Positions 17,227-25,672 of a stretch of 64,000 bases of DNA are shown here, one piece after another. This DNA comes from Bog-473 sp963788125 (lineage in GTDB: Bacteria > Actinomycetota > Acidimicrobiia > Acidimicrobiales > RAAP-2). The stretch spans positions 1,798,001 through 1,862,000 of the forward strand of contig CAWBFN010000001.1 of NCBI GenBank assembly GCA_963788125.1, in the 5' to 3' direction. Position 1 is the stretch's first letter, and the number at the start of each line of letters is the position of its first letter. Under the pieces are notes generated by a model, which worked only from the letters and a program-made list of their open reading frames with translations, was not told the origin of the DNA and did no database searches. A program made the translations under genes and the position numbers.

Positions 17227-17739
17227 GTGCGAAATCGATCCAGGGCTGGCGTGGTTGCTCTCGTCACTGGCTTGTGCCTACTGAGTTCGCCGGCACTTTC
17301 CGAGGCTGCGACCACACCGACCATTACTCCGGCGTTCATCGCCAAGGTCAATACGTATTGCTCCGGCGAAGAGGCCAGCTTTAACAAAGTGCTCGGCAAG
17401 TTCCCATACCCGAACTTCAATCCAAATCACCCGGATGTAAAGACCATGCGTTTGGTGGGAAAACATTTCGAGAAAGCCCTGTCGCTTCGACACGCCATCC
17501 CCGCCCAACTCAAGGCTCTTGGAGAGCCCCAAGTCGGGCAGAGTCAGTGGGACGAGCTGAGGTTGCTCGCCACTCAGTCGGACGACACCGCCCTCACCCA
17601 GATTCGTGTTGCACTGGCTGGCAACGTGAAGGGTTTCATAGCCACGGTGAACCAAACCGGATCGATTCATAACGAGCTCGTGAAAGACGCCCAGAAAGAC
17701 GGCTTTGCGAAGTCAAGTCCCTGTGGCGAAATCTTCTAG
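17227..17739 (+). CDS. Small secreted protein, unknown function
   Basis: A 170-residue protein starting with GTG at 17227, five bases after a perfect AAGGAGG (17215-17221); an in-frame TTG at 17188 lacks this. The N-terminus is a signal peptide ending near ALSEA. The mature domain is helical and contains two cysteines (NTYCSGEEASF and the C-terminal SSPCGEIF), which could form a disulfide. I do not recognise a family, although similar Cys-flanked helical exported proteins occur in actinobacteria. Confidence 0.7.
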   Translation: MRNRSRAGVVALVTGLCLLSSPALSEAATTPTITPAFIAKVNTYCSGEEASFNKVLGKFPYPNFNPNHPDVKTMRLVGKHFEKALSLRHAIPAQLKALGEPQVGQSQWDELRLLATQSDDTALTQIRVALAGNVKGFIATVNQTGSIHNELVKDAQKDGFAKSSPCGEIF

Positions 17740-17954
17740 ATAAATATTCCGGATCTGATTCGGGACCTGGCACCACCACCAGGCAGACCGGGCCATCGCC
17801 CTGAACGACCGTCTTGGGCTTCCGCTCCGTTGGGCACACGTTGGTCCGTTGGGCAAACGTTGGGAAACCGTTGTCTGGAGGTTGTGTCTCCTGATTAACG
17901 CTTTACCTGACCCCCGATGACAGTGAAACCACGAGGACGTCAGACGGCTCATTA

Positions 17955-18023
17955 GCACTCCCGAGAGGGAGGGATCGAACAAGTTTGCATTGTTCAAAGA
18001 TCGAGGAGTGCGAGTCTGACTCG
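17955..18023 (+). promoter_or_regulatory. Structured RNA leader with mutually exclusive hairpins
   Basis: Within the 312-bp gap before the GH12-like gene: GCACTCC (17955-17961) can pair with GGAGTGC (18005-18011) around an inner stem GAACAA/TTGTTC (17977-17982/17990-17995). CTCCC (17958-17962) can instead close a GAGA tetraloop with GGGAG (17967-17971). A further CGAGT/ACTCG hairpin is at 18011-18023. The GAGG ribosome site (about 18035-18042) lies just beyond. It does not match a riboswitch class I know. Confidence 0.4.
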
Positions 18024-18051
18024 GGATGAGCGAGACGGAGGTATCTGAATA

Positions 18052-19104
18052 ATGTCCAACATCAAGCACTGGAACCAGCGTCAAAGACAGCGCACACTGA
18101 CCTTCTTCAGCAATGCGAGACTCCTGGTCATATGCTCTGTTGTCGCCGTGCTGGTAGTGGTTGGGGTTGGTGTGGGTCTCTCGGAGGGCGCCTCAACGGG
18201 ACTGGCGCTGACCGGCGGTCAATCTGCCAGCGTGACGTGCCCCGGCAAGGAACTCACCACGAGCAGGGTCTCAAAGACCGCCGTCAATCTGACGTGCGTG
18301 GCCAATCAGACAACGACGACGACAACCACAGCGCCGCCATCATCCGGCGGCAAATGTGCGAGTCCCGTTTACTCCACCAGTGACGCCGAGGGTACGTACA
18401 ACACCGACCCCAACGACGGCCACGAATACTGGTGGGTCAACAACGACGCCTGGTCCGGCTCGCACGGCCCGCAGACGATTTATGTGTGCAATCAGTCGTC
18501 CTGGTATGCCACCTCGGATCAGCCCAACGACGGCGGCCAGGTCGAGACCTATCCCGATACCGAGTACGACGTTGGTGGTCGTAATGCATCATCGACCACG
18601 CCGATCTCAGGGTTCAGTTCGATCTCATCCACCTTCTCCGAGACCTTTCCCTCCGCTGGTGGTTGGGACGCAGCGTATGACCTGTGGACCGACAACTGGA
18701 CCAATGAGACGATGGTGTGGAACCAGTGGGCGGGGAACAACGCCTACTGGGCACAGTGCGCCAATAACGAGGTCAGCGGTGGTTGCGGTACAGAGCCCGG
18801 CGTGGCGCTCACCCTCGACGGCGTGCCGTACCACTTCCTCGCCAACGGCCCGACCAAGGCCAACGGGACTCCTATTCCTTGCACCGCCTCCAATGAGAGC
18901 CAGTGTGAGTACATGTTCTTCCGTGACACGCAGGTATCGTCGGGCTCGGTGGACATCTTGGCGGCGTGGCGGTGGGAGGTAGCAAACGGTTACGCCAGTG
19001 CGAGCGATATACCTACTCAGCTGGAGTACGGAGTTGAGGTCAGTTACACGAGTGGCACTGAGACGTTCCCGATGACGGGTCTGACGTTTAGCGTGAGTTC
19101 ATGA
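18052..19104 (+). CDS. Membrane-anchored or secreted GH12-like glycoside hydrolase
   Basis: A 350-residue protein. Residues 24-43 form one hydrophobic signal/anchor segment, about 86-99 are a Thr-rich linker, and the rest resembles the concanavalin-like GH12 fold (cellulase/xyloglucanase family). Tryptophan-rich YWWVNNDAWSG, the ISSISSTFSE region and AAYDLWTDNW match. The likely nucleophile is Glu219 in NETMVWNQW and the acid/base Glu337 in SGTETF near the C-terminus, the two positions expected in GH12. It probably cuts beta-1,4-glucans outside the cell. The ATG follows ACGGAGGT. Low overall similarity makes the family call moderate. Confidence 0.65.
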   Translation: MSNIKHWNQRQRQRTLTFFSNARLLVICSVVAVLVVVGVGVGLSEGASTGLALTGGQSASVTCPGKELTTSRVSKTAVNLTCVANQTTTTTTTAPPSSGGKCASPVYSTSDAEGTYNTDPNDGHEYWWVNNDAWSGSHGPQTIYVCNQSSWYATSDQPNDGGQVETYPDTEYDVGGRNASSTTPISGFSSISSTFSETFPSAGGWDAAYDLWTDNWTNETMVWNQWAGNNAYWAQCANNEVSGGCGTEPGVALTLDGVPYHFLANGPTKANGTPIPCTASNESQCEYMFFRDTQVSSGSVDILAAWRWEVANGYASASDIPTQLEYGVEVSYTSGTETFPMTGLTFSVSS

Positions 19105-19234
19105 TCATTCGAAGCGACAGGGCGCAATTGCAGTGCCTCGCCCTCGGTGCCGAACGGCCAGCCTGATCCCGGCGTACGGACAACTCTTCCCGAGCGCCGA
19201 GCGAAGGAGTGATGTTGCCAGCTGAGCAACGACG

Positions 19235-20125
19235 CTACCGTCGATCCCACGTCCGAGCGGTGTGGGCACCCATGTCGTCCACCAGGCGGGCGAGCTGTCG
19301 AGTCATCTCCTCGGCGTCGGCGTGACCCCACTTGCCGTGGCCGGGCAGCACCCACGAAAACCGGGCGACTCGACCCAGTCGGGCCATGGAGGCAGTGAGC
19401 GCAGTCCACGAGTACCACGTAGCTGACCCGAACACGTCGAGACCGTCTCGCCTCTCGTTCCATGACAGCGAGTCGCCGGTGAACAGATGGCCACCGTCGT
19501 CTTCGAACACCATGCTGCCTCGGGTATGACCGGGCACCGGAATGGCCCGCACGCCCGGAGCCACAGCTGCGATGTCGTCGCCGCGCACGATATCGGTGGC
19601 GAAGGGAGCGGCATCAGCATCATTCTCATGGATCCACACTCGAGCGGCAAACCGTTCGGCGTAGCGGGCGGCGTCGGCCACATCATCTCGGTGGGTGAGC
19701 AACACGTGGGCCACCCCGCCCAGTTCGACGAAGCGGGCGACCAGACGTCGCGTGTAACGGGGCGAATCGACCAGCAGGTTTCCTTGCTCGCGGGCGACGA
19801 GGTAGCTGTGGGCGCCGAAGGAAGCCTCGTCGTTGTGACCGCACAGGTACACGTCGTCGGCCAACCTCCAAGGGAACACTCCAAACGGCGCCCGCCGTCG
19901 GCTCTGAGTCCCGATTGACTGGGTCGGACATGCCAAGGCGGCCCGCCACATGGCGGCCTCGTCGTCGGGACCCGAAGGCTGGCGGACGATCACCGACTGG
20001 CCCCGCTCGTCGGCCGCGATGAGCTCAGGGGCGTAGTGGCGGGCAACGTCGCAAGCGATGCAACGCGTGTCGGCGTACCAGTCCCCGTCCACTCCGTCAG
20101 GGTGCCGCTGATCCGGGCGAGCCAC
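19235..20125 (-). CDS. MBL-fold hydrolase with N-terminal ferredoxin-like domain
   Basis: A protein of about 296 residues. The first 75 residues (VARPDQRHPDGV, DWYADTRCIACDVARHYAP, ACPTQSIG) match the 4Fe-4S-like domain found before a class of actinobacterial metallo-beta-lactamase hydrolases. The rest is the MBL domain with LLTHRDDVADA, IPVPGHTRGSMVF, FTGDSLSW and a terminal VLPGHGKWG. Only three of the four expected cluster cysteines are present; the third position is Ala. GTG 20125 is chosen because homologues begin with a similar MAR-type N-terminus; an ATG at 20233 gives 36 unlike extra residues. Substrate unknown. Confidence 0.75.
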   Translation of the reverse strand: MARPDQRHPDGVDGDWYADTRCIACDVARHYAPELIAADERGQSVIVRQPSGPDDEAAMWRAALACPTQSIGTQSRRRAPFGVFPWRLADDVYLCGHNDEASFGAHSYLVAREQGNLLVDSPRYTRRLVARFVELGGVAHVLLTHRDDVADAARYAERFAARVWIHENDADAAPFATDIVRGDDIAAVAPGVRAIPVPGHTRGSMVFEDDGGHLFTGDSLSWNERRDGLDVFGSATWYSWTALTASMARLGRVARFSWVLPGHGKWGHADAEEMTRQLARLVDDMGAHTARTWDRR

Positions 20126-20482
20126 CTCACGACTGTACCGGTCCACATCCGAGAGCCCGGAACGACCAGGCGCTGGGATCCCACGCCGGAATGCTTGCCG
20201 AGAGCTAATCCGCTCGAACGCAGTACGGTCCACAGTGGGGCCGGCTTGGCGATGAGAGCAGGTGGTTCGGGGTCGGCGGTTCGAGTCCAGCCACCCTTGG
20301 GGCGCGTGGTGCCCAAGGTCGTCCAGCCGAAACGCGTCGTCGAGCCGGGCCGGAGCAGCAGAGTCGGTCCTGCTCCCTAGGCGGGCATTGATGTGATGTT
20401 GGGTATGCGTTGGCTCTCGGATGAGACGATTAGCGCGTCAGGTAGTGGGACAAACCAGGCAGGACGACGGTGAGCGAATTCT
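20126..20482. other. Divergent intergenic region, no gene seen
   Basis: About 357 bp between the MBL hydrolase and a membrane protein. A tRNA-like TTCGAGTC string occurs near 20279, but no acceptor or anticodon arm fits around it. Nothing else recognisable. Confidence 0.4.
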
Positions 20483-21106
20483 ATGGCGAATGACAGCGAC
20501 GACGATCTGGCAGGGGGCCCCGAGGTCGAACCCCTTAATGACGGTTCAGGGCTCTGGCTCACAGGCGTCGTGTCGCGGAACCTGTCGCACATGGAGTTGT
20601 TCGAGGGTGTGGCGTTCGTCTCACTGATGGCCCTGAGCTTCCGGGTCGTCGCATCCATCGTGTCGGTTATCATGACCATCTCCACGGCGGAGACCTACCC
20701 GCAATTCTCGTCACAGTTGGGAAATGTGCTTTCCTACTTGGGAGGCTTCGGGAATGTCACAGGAATCCTCTTCACCTTGGGGTTGCTTGCCCTCCTCTGG
20801 TGGCGCGTGAGCTACTGGTCTTCCGTCTTGGCTGGCGCTGATGAGGTCGAGAGAGAGAAGCCCATATTCCAACTGCAACGGCTGGATTGGATGTCCCGGT
20901 GGGCGAGAGTCATATTTGCGCTGACGACGGCCGCGTCCACCGCCATTGTCGTAAGCGTGTTTCTTCTCACGCAACCGGGGCAGTGGAACCTTGCCATTAC
21001 CGAGATAGCATTCCAAATTGCATACACCGCCATCCTTCTATGCGGTCTCGTCGTGTGTTGGCGCCTTTGCAACGACGTCGAAGCGGTTGCCGGCTTTGAC
21101 GAGTAG
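20483..21106 (+). CDS. Four-helix membrane protein, unknown
   Basis: A 207-residue protein with an acidic N-terminal tail (MANDSDDDLAGG) and four predicted membrane segments at about 42-62, 90-108, 140-160 and 172-194. The segment between helices 2 and 3 is charged and probably cytoplasmic. I recognise no family. The start has a weak GGTGAGCG upstream. Confidence 0.6.
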   Translation: MANDSDDDLAGGPEVEPLNDGSGLWLTGVVSRNLSHMELFEGVAFVSLMALSFRVVASIVSVIMTISTAETYPQFSSQLGNVLSYLGGFGNVTGILFTLGLLALLWWRVSYWSSVLAGADEVEREKPIFQLQRLDWMSRWARVIFALTTAASTAIVVSVFLLTQPGQWNLAITEIAFQIAYTAILLCGLVVCWRLCNDVEAVAGFDE

Positions 21107-21159
21107 CTGGTGAGGGTCGTCGGCTGGATGCAGTGACACCTTCTTCAACCGGAAACGCT

Positions 21160-21591
21160 TCAGCCGGATCGAGGTGGTGGAGCCGTGTACTCCTGACTGA
21201 GGCGGCGCGCTTCTCGAGCGGTGTAACCCGCATCTCTCCACAGCTTTGCCTCCTCTGGAGTGAACCCCTCAGGGCGTGCCCTGTGGGGGATGGACCACTC
21301 GTCGTCTTCCCAAACTTGGGTTGTATGGGGCGAGTGACCCTGGGTCTGATACTCGGCCGTATGCCGAGGCGTGAAGCCCATAGCCACGCTGCGCGATTCC
21401 TCTTCCTCAACCGATGAATCCCAGTCGGGACCGAAGGAGGTGGCCTCCTCACTTCCGGCTATCTGCTCCCTCTCCTCGCTCCTCCGCGCCGACTTCCGAT
21501 TTTCGTACCTCACGAAGAAGATAATCATGGCCGCCAGCACAACCAGAAGCACCCCCGTCACTGCTGCCTGATTTACGACGGCCAGGATCAT
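21160..21591 (-). CDS. Single-pass membrane protein with acidic cytoplasmic tail
   Basis: A 143-residue protein with one N-terminal transmembrane helix (MILAVVNQAAVTGVLLVVLA), a basic stop-transfer (RYENRKSARRSEER) and a long acidic, Trp-containing soluble tail. The tail ends with RPEGFTPEEAKLWRDAGYT, resembling a short helical motif. No family recognised. It is convergent with the preceding membrane-protein gene. Confidence 0.5.
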   Translation of the reverse strand: MILAVVNQAAVTGVLLVVLAAMIIFFVRYENRKSARRSEEREQIAGSEEATSFGPDWDSSVEEEESRSVAMGFTPRHTAEYQTQGHSPHTTQVWEDDEWSIPHRARPEGFTPEEAKLWRDAGYTAREARRLSQEYTAPPPRSG

Positions 21592-21919
21592 TTTGCAATT
21601 TGATCACAAGGGAACCCGGCCGAGGGGTGCACCCTTCGCCCCTGGCGCCGCTTCCCGTTGAACCCTGGACCCCGAGAACGCCCGCTCAACCCCTATTCGT
21701 GCTCCGGTAGACCGTCCCCGGCCACCAGACGAACGCCCTGTCCCCCGTGCCGACCACATCCACCGGCCCGCGCATATCGAACTGCCCCTCAATGGCCGCC
21801 GAACATCGCTCCCCACGCCCCTTAGGATCGAGCTTCGTCGTCATTGCCCGGTTCGAGAACAGGCGAGTGTTCGTGCTCGTAGTCCAGACCCAGCCGGTCA
21901 AGGGTCCTGCGGCACGTCA
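21592..21919. other. Intergenic region with weak small frames
   Basis: This 328-bp gap follows the diguanylate cyclase on the minus strand. One 71-codon minus-strand frame (21686-21901) opens with TTG. Another begins with ATG at 21920 (MTCRRTLDRLGLDYE), faintly glutaredoxin-like, but stops after about 32 codons. I cannot support either as a gene; a decayed small redox gene is possible. Confidence 0.25.
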
Positions 21920-23686
21920 TTAGCTGAGAAGTGGGACAACGTCTGCCCGGTCCGCGTCAACTCCGCTGGACTCGGTGAGAGGAATTAGGGCTTCCACAGC
22001 CCCAGCGACCACAATCTCATTTCGTCCGCCAGCTTTGGCTTGGAGAAGTGCTTCATCGGCGAGAGCAACCACTTGCTGGAATTCGGTGGCCTGGTCCGAC
22101 GAGGCCAGGCCGAAGCTCACGGTGAAGTTCGGATGCCGACCGGAGGCGAGGCGTTCAGCGGTGCGCCGCATCACTCGTTCGAGAACCTGAATGGCTTCGC
22201 TGATCGCGCACCCAGGCAAGACGATCACGAATTCCTCTCCCCCGTAACGACAGGGGATGTCCGAGGGCCGTAGTGAGTCTCGAAGTACTTGGGCGAAGGT
22301 GCGCAACGCACGGTCGCCCGCATCGTGGCCGAATACGTCGTTGAGCTGTTTGAAGTGGTCGAGGTCGCCATACGCCACCGCATACGGCACCCCACTTGTC
22401 TGTAGCTCGCGGACCGTACTTTCCAAACTCCGTCGAGTCAGTAGCCCCGTGAGAGAGTCGCTATTGGCCTGGGTTTGGGAGAGTGCGAAGGCACGGAGCA
22501 TTGCCAGTCGCTCTGACGCCCGTCTGGCCACTACTTCGACATCGCGTCGAACGGACTCTGACGGCGGGACGCCATCAGTCGCGGTCACATGGAACACTCC
22601 GACCGAGTTTCCGCTGATGCTTACAGGGACACACAGCGCGGAGCACCCGCGGCCTCGAAGATTCGGGCAGGCATCAATGGCCGCGCTCATGGGAAACACC
22701 ATGGTCTGTCCGCGGGCGGCCGCCGGGCAGTCGTCAGGGGACACGACGCCGCAACCCATTTCTTGGGAATCGGGGGGGCTTACCAAGACCTGTCGGAAAT
22801 GAGCCTTGCTCGAATCGGCAAGAAGCAATTCGGACCGCAATTCGGGCGCAGCTTCTTGTAGAGATTGGGCCACCAAATCGAATACCGGCGCCTCAGCCTT
22901 CGACATCTCCAACGCCCGCTGAAGTCGCGCCTCGAATTCATTACGGCGGGTCAATCCATGCTGAAGTGCATCCTTGTGCGCCTCTGCTCGCTCAACCTGC
23001 ACCGCCTTTCGGGCGAACAGTGCCGTGATCGCAACCGCAAAGACCGTGCCGACCGCCAGAGACCAAAGGAGATCCACCCGTGCGGCGTGTGCCGCTGCAC
23101 GTGCCTGGCTTGCGGTCTGCGTCAGGCGACCACTAACGGTCGACTGCAACCTCGCCAGAGCGGCGTCGAGGCTTGCATCGGCGCTCTGCTCGACAGCGGC
23201 AAGGTGCGCTGTCTGCAGGCCGGGCTTTTGGCCCGCCAGGAAGGCACCAAGATCGGAACGCGCCGCAACGTAGGCGGCCATCTGCGCCGATAGATGGGGG
23301 GCCAGAGTGGCGTTACCGGGCAGAGCGAGCAGACGCTGAAGAATCAGGTAGTTGCTGTCGGTGGCGTTGGAGTCCAGTTCAGCGGAGGCGAGGAGGGTAG
23401 AGTCCGACGCCGAGTCAACAAACGCCTGTTCCGCCAACACTTGAAAATCCGCAACACCGGCGCGCATCTCCCTCACCGGCGGCTGCAAGACGAGATAACG
23501 GTCGCTCATGATCGTCATCGCGTGCTCGGCACGAGTGGCATTGACGACTCCCAGCGTTCCGCCCGCGATCGCTACTGCGATTAAGGAGGCTCCGAGGGCA
23601 ACGATGGCGCGGTGAGGTGAATACCAGCCCGACGACTTCTCGTAGCCAGGTTGTCGGGTGCCAGCGTCACCATCAGTGGGTGCCAT
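21920..23686 (-). CDS. Membrane diguanylate cyclase: sensor-GAF-GGDEF
   Basis: A 588-residue protein. Two transmembrane helices (about 25-45 and 210-230) flank an extracytoplasmic helical sensor; a GAF-like domain follows (Cys-rich GCGVVSPDDCPAA, DACPNLRGRGCSALCVPV) and then a GGDEF domain at the C-terminus. The active site is RYGGEEF, with an inhibitory I-site RPSD five residues ahead, so it should make cyclic di-GMP with product feedback. The ATG at 23686 follows GAGGGAAG; an upstream ATG at 23866 also has a purine-rich site and cannot be excluded. No EAL/HD-GYP phosphodiesterase is in the window. Confidence 0.92.
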   Translation of the reverse strand: MAPTDGDAGTRQPGYEKSSGWYSPHRAIVALGASLIAVAIAGGTLGVVNATRAEHAMTIMSDRYLVLQPPVREMRAGVADFQVLAEQAFVDSASDSTLLASAELDSNATDSNYLILQRLLALPGNATLAPHLSAQMAAYVAARSDLGAFLAGQKPGLQTAHLAAVEQSADASLDAALARLQSTVSGRLTQTASQARAAAHAARVDLLWSLAVGTVFAVAITALFARKAVQVERAEAHKDALQHGLTRRNEFEARLQRALEMSKAEAPVFDLVAQSLQEAAPELRSELLLADSSKAHFRQVLVSPPDSQEMGCGVVSPDDCPAAARGQTMVFPMSAAIDACPNLRGRGCSALCVPVSISGNSVGVFHVTATDGVPPSESVRRDVEVVARRASERLAMLRAFALSQTQANSDSLTGLLTRRSLESTVRELQTSGVPYAVAYGDLDHFKQLNDVFGHDAGDRALRTFAQVLRDSLRPSDIPCRYGGEEFVIVLPGCAISEAIQVLERVMRRTAERLASGRHPNFTVSFGLASSDQATEFQQVVALADEALLQAKAGGRNEIVVAGAVEALIPLTESSGVDADRADVVPLLS

Positions 23687-24184
23687 TGCTTCCCTCGAAG
23701 AAGGATCCCGTGTCGTGCGCAGGCTTCTCACATCGTCGCCCGGTGACCAAGGGACTTTCGGACTCGGTGATCTGAGTCTCCATGACCGTCCGACCGACCG
23801 AGTTTTCGAGCGCAATCGCCGATCACCGCTCGTGTCAGATGCACCGACAGGTTTTTTGGGTGACATTGGGCGATCCTCTTCTCGAACGGAAGAGGCGTCA
23901 CGCCTGCACGGGGCGGCAACCAAGAGTGGTCGTCCTGCCAACCGGGGCGTCCCTTCAGCTACTACGGTACCAGCCATTCAGGCGGAAACACGGTTGCCAT
24001 TTGGTTGCTTCCCACTCCCCGGCGCTTCGGTGGAACCTCAAGGTCGCCTCAACCACCACTCCCACACACGGCGCCTCCGGCACCGCCCGTCACGACCGGC
24101 TTCGGCAGATCGGGGACGCCGGGGCCGCACACGCAGAGCGGGACTGGTCTCCCAATTGTCCAAAATGTCGTGCCGCTTCCGCGC
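23687..24184. other. Intergenic region upstream of the diguanylate cyclase
   Basis: About 500 bp between the diguanylate cyclase start and the liv-operon terminator. The cyclase frame stays open through much of it, so a longer protein is possible. I see no other gene. Confidence 0.35.
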
Positions 24185-24230
24185 CGACTCGCCGGTGGCG
24201 GGGGACGGGACCCCCTCCACCGGCGAGTCG
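24185..24230 (-). terminator. Strong terminator-like hairpin after the liv operon
   Basis: Arms of 14 bp (CGACTCGCCGGTGG and its complement), one mismatch, then five G-C pairs close a 6-nt loop. It starts 30 bp beyond the livK stop. There is no U-tract, as is common for actinobacterial hairpin terminators. Confidence 0.7.
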
Positions 24231-24260
24231 ACAATGACGAACTCGCTGGGTGGTCCCGGG

Positions 24261-25646
24261 TTACGCGCTCGCCAGATCCTGGCTGGACGGAAGTGAGCTC
24301 TTTCCGGTGTACTTGACCACCGGTCCCGACCCGGGACTGGTGGTTTCGACGGGGCTGACCGCCGTCCCGCCTATCCAGCTACCCGTGGGGGTGACGGCCG
24401 GGGGAGCCGAGCTGCTGAGCTGCACGACCTGCTCACCCAAGTAGCCGAAGTGCGAACTACTGGAGTAGGAGAGCGGCACGAGACCGGGAGTAACGAAGTG
24501 CTTCCCGTCCGAAGCGATCGCTGCGATAAGGCCGGCCCGCGTCGGGTTCTTCCCAGCGGCGTGCAGCGCCTGAAGGACCGTGAAGCCCAGTGCCACGCCG
24601 TACTGTCCGTTGCCATCGAGACCGTGTGCTGCATACAAGCTTGGGGCATAGGTCTGCAGGATCTTCCTCTCGAACTGGACCCAGGGATTGGAGACCTGGT
24701 TCTCCGGCGTGTAGTAGGCGGTAGTGATCACCCCATTGAGAAGGCCGCCCACGGCCTTGACCTGCGCTGCGCTGCCGCCACCCTTCTGTGCGAAGGACTG
24801 GAGCAGCGGTCCGACGGTCGGAGAATCAGCTCCGACGCTGTCGACCACATATTGAGGCAGGTAGCCGGTGGCGGCGGCCGGGAGCATGGCCAACGCAGTG
24901 GCCCCAGGGATCGTGGCCATGACCACGACCTGGGCACCCGCAGCCTTCAGCGCGGCCATCTGGTTGGACAGTGGACCGGCCAACGTGGCGGCGTCGTAGG
25001 TCTGCTCGGAGACCACCGAGGCCTTGGGGATCTCCATGCTCAGGCCCTTGACGAAGTCCTGCCCGAATTCATCATCCTGGTAGAGGTAGCCGATCTTCTT
25101 CCCAGCGAAGTGGTACTTGACGTAGTTGCCGAGGATTTTGCCGTCAACCGTGTAGGGCGGCTGCCAACCCAGGCTGTACGGGTACTTCGGGTCGCTCCAG
25201 CAGTTGCACCCCGATTCGATGAACAGTTGGGGCACTTTCTGCGAATTCAAGAAGGACTGCACGGCGGCCTGGGTGGGTGTGCCCAGCGAGCCGACGTCGG
25301 CGAAGATGTTGTCCTGCAACACAAGTTGGCGGGTCAAGGTAGCCGTGTTCGCCGGGTTGTAGCCGTCGTCGAGATACTTGTAGGTGATCTTGCGCCCGTA
25401 GACGCCGCCGTGAGCATTGGCCCAGTCGAACACCGCCTGGGTCGCCGGGGCGATCTCGTCATAGCCCGGGGCGGCGGGGCCGGTGAGCGGGGTCGTGGCA
25501 CCGAGTGAGATGGTGCTCGAGGTCACGCCGGGCGACGAGGCGCCCGCGTTCGTCGATAGCAAGGTGATCGCCAACATGGCGCCCAGCGCCCCGGCCCCCA
25601 GCGTTCGGGCCCATCGCCCTGCTGCTCTGTGCATGCGTTGGTTCAT
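24261..25646 (-). CDS. livK: Branched-chain amino acid ABC transporter substrate-binding protein
   Basis: A 461-residue exported protein. The signal peptide follows MNQRMHRAAGRWARTLGAGA and is cleaved near NAGA. The mature Peripla_BP_6 fold begins with TISLGATTPLTGPAAPGYDEI and has GVYGRKITYKYLDDGYNPA. Ligands of this family include Leu/Ile/Val, but also amides, urea and aromatic acids. The CNCWSDPKYPYS motif near residue 150 resembles members found beside catabolic genes rather than canonical LivK. ATG 25646 follows AAAGGAG. It is the last gene of livGFHMK and is followed by a strong hairpin. Confidence 0.88.
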   Translation of the reverse strand: MNQRMHRAAGRWARTLGAGALGAMLAITLLSTNAGASSPGVTSSTISLGATTPLTGPAAPGYDEIAPATQAVFDWANAHGGVYGRKITYKYLDDGYNPANTATLTRQLVLQDNIFADVGSLGTPTQAAVQSFLNSQKVPQLFIESGCNCWSDPKYPYSLGWQPPYTVDGKILGNYVKYHFAGKKIGYLYQDDEFGQDFVKGLSMEIPKASVVSEQTYDAATLAGPLSNQMAALKAAGAQVVVMATIPGATALAMLPAAATGYLPQYVVDSVGADSPTVGPLLQSFAQKGGGSAAQVKAVGGLLNGVITTAYYTPENQVSNPWVQFERKILQTYAPSLYAAHGLDGNGQYGVALGFTVLQALHAAGKNPTRAGLIAAIASDGKHFVTPGLVPLSYSSSSHFGYLGEQVVQLSSSAPPAVTPTGSWIGGTAVSPVETTSPGSGPVVKYTGKSSLPSSQDLASA

Positions 25647-25672
25647 TGCCAGCTCCTTTGTTTGCACGTCAC

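Noticed and set aside
20265..20295. tRNA-like TTCGAGTC string
   Set aside because: The flanking bases do not pair as a T-arm and no acceptor, D or anticodon arm can be drawn.
24005..24316. Plus-strand proline-rich frame over the liv terminator
   Set aside because: It runs through a terminator hairpin and into the antisense of livK; no start signal or family.
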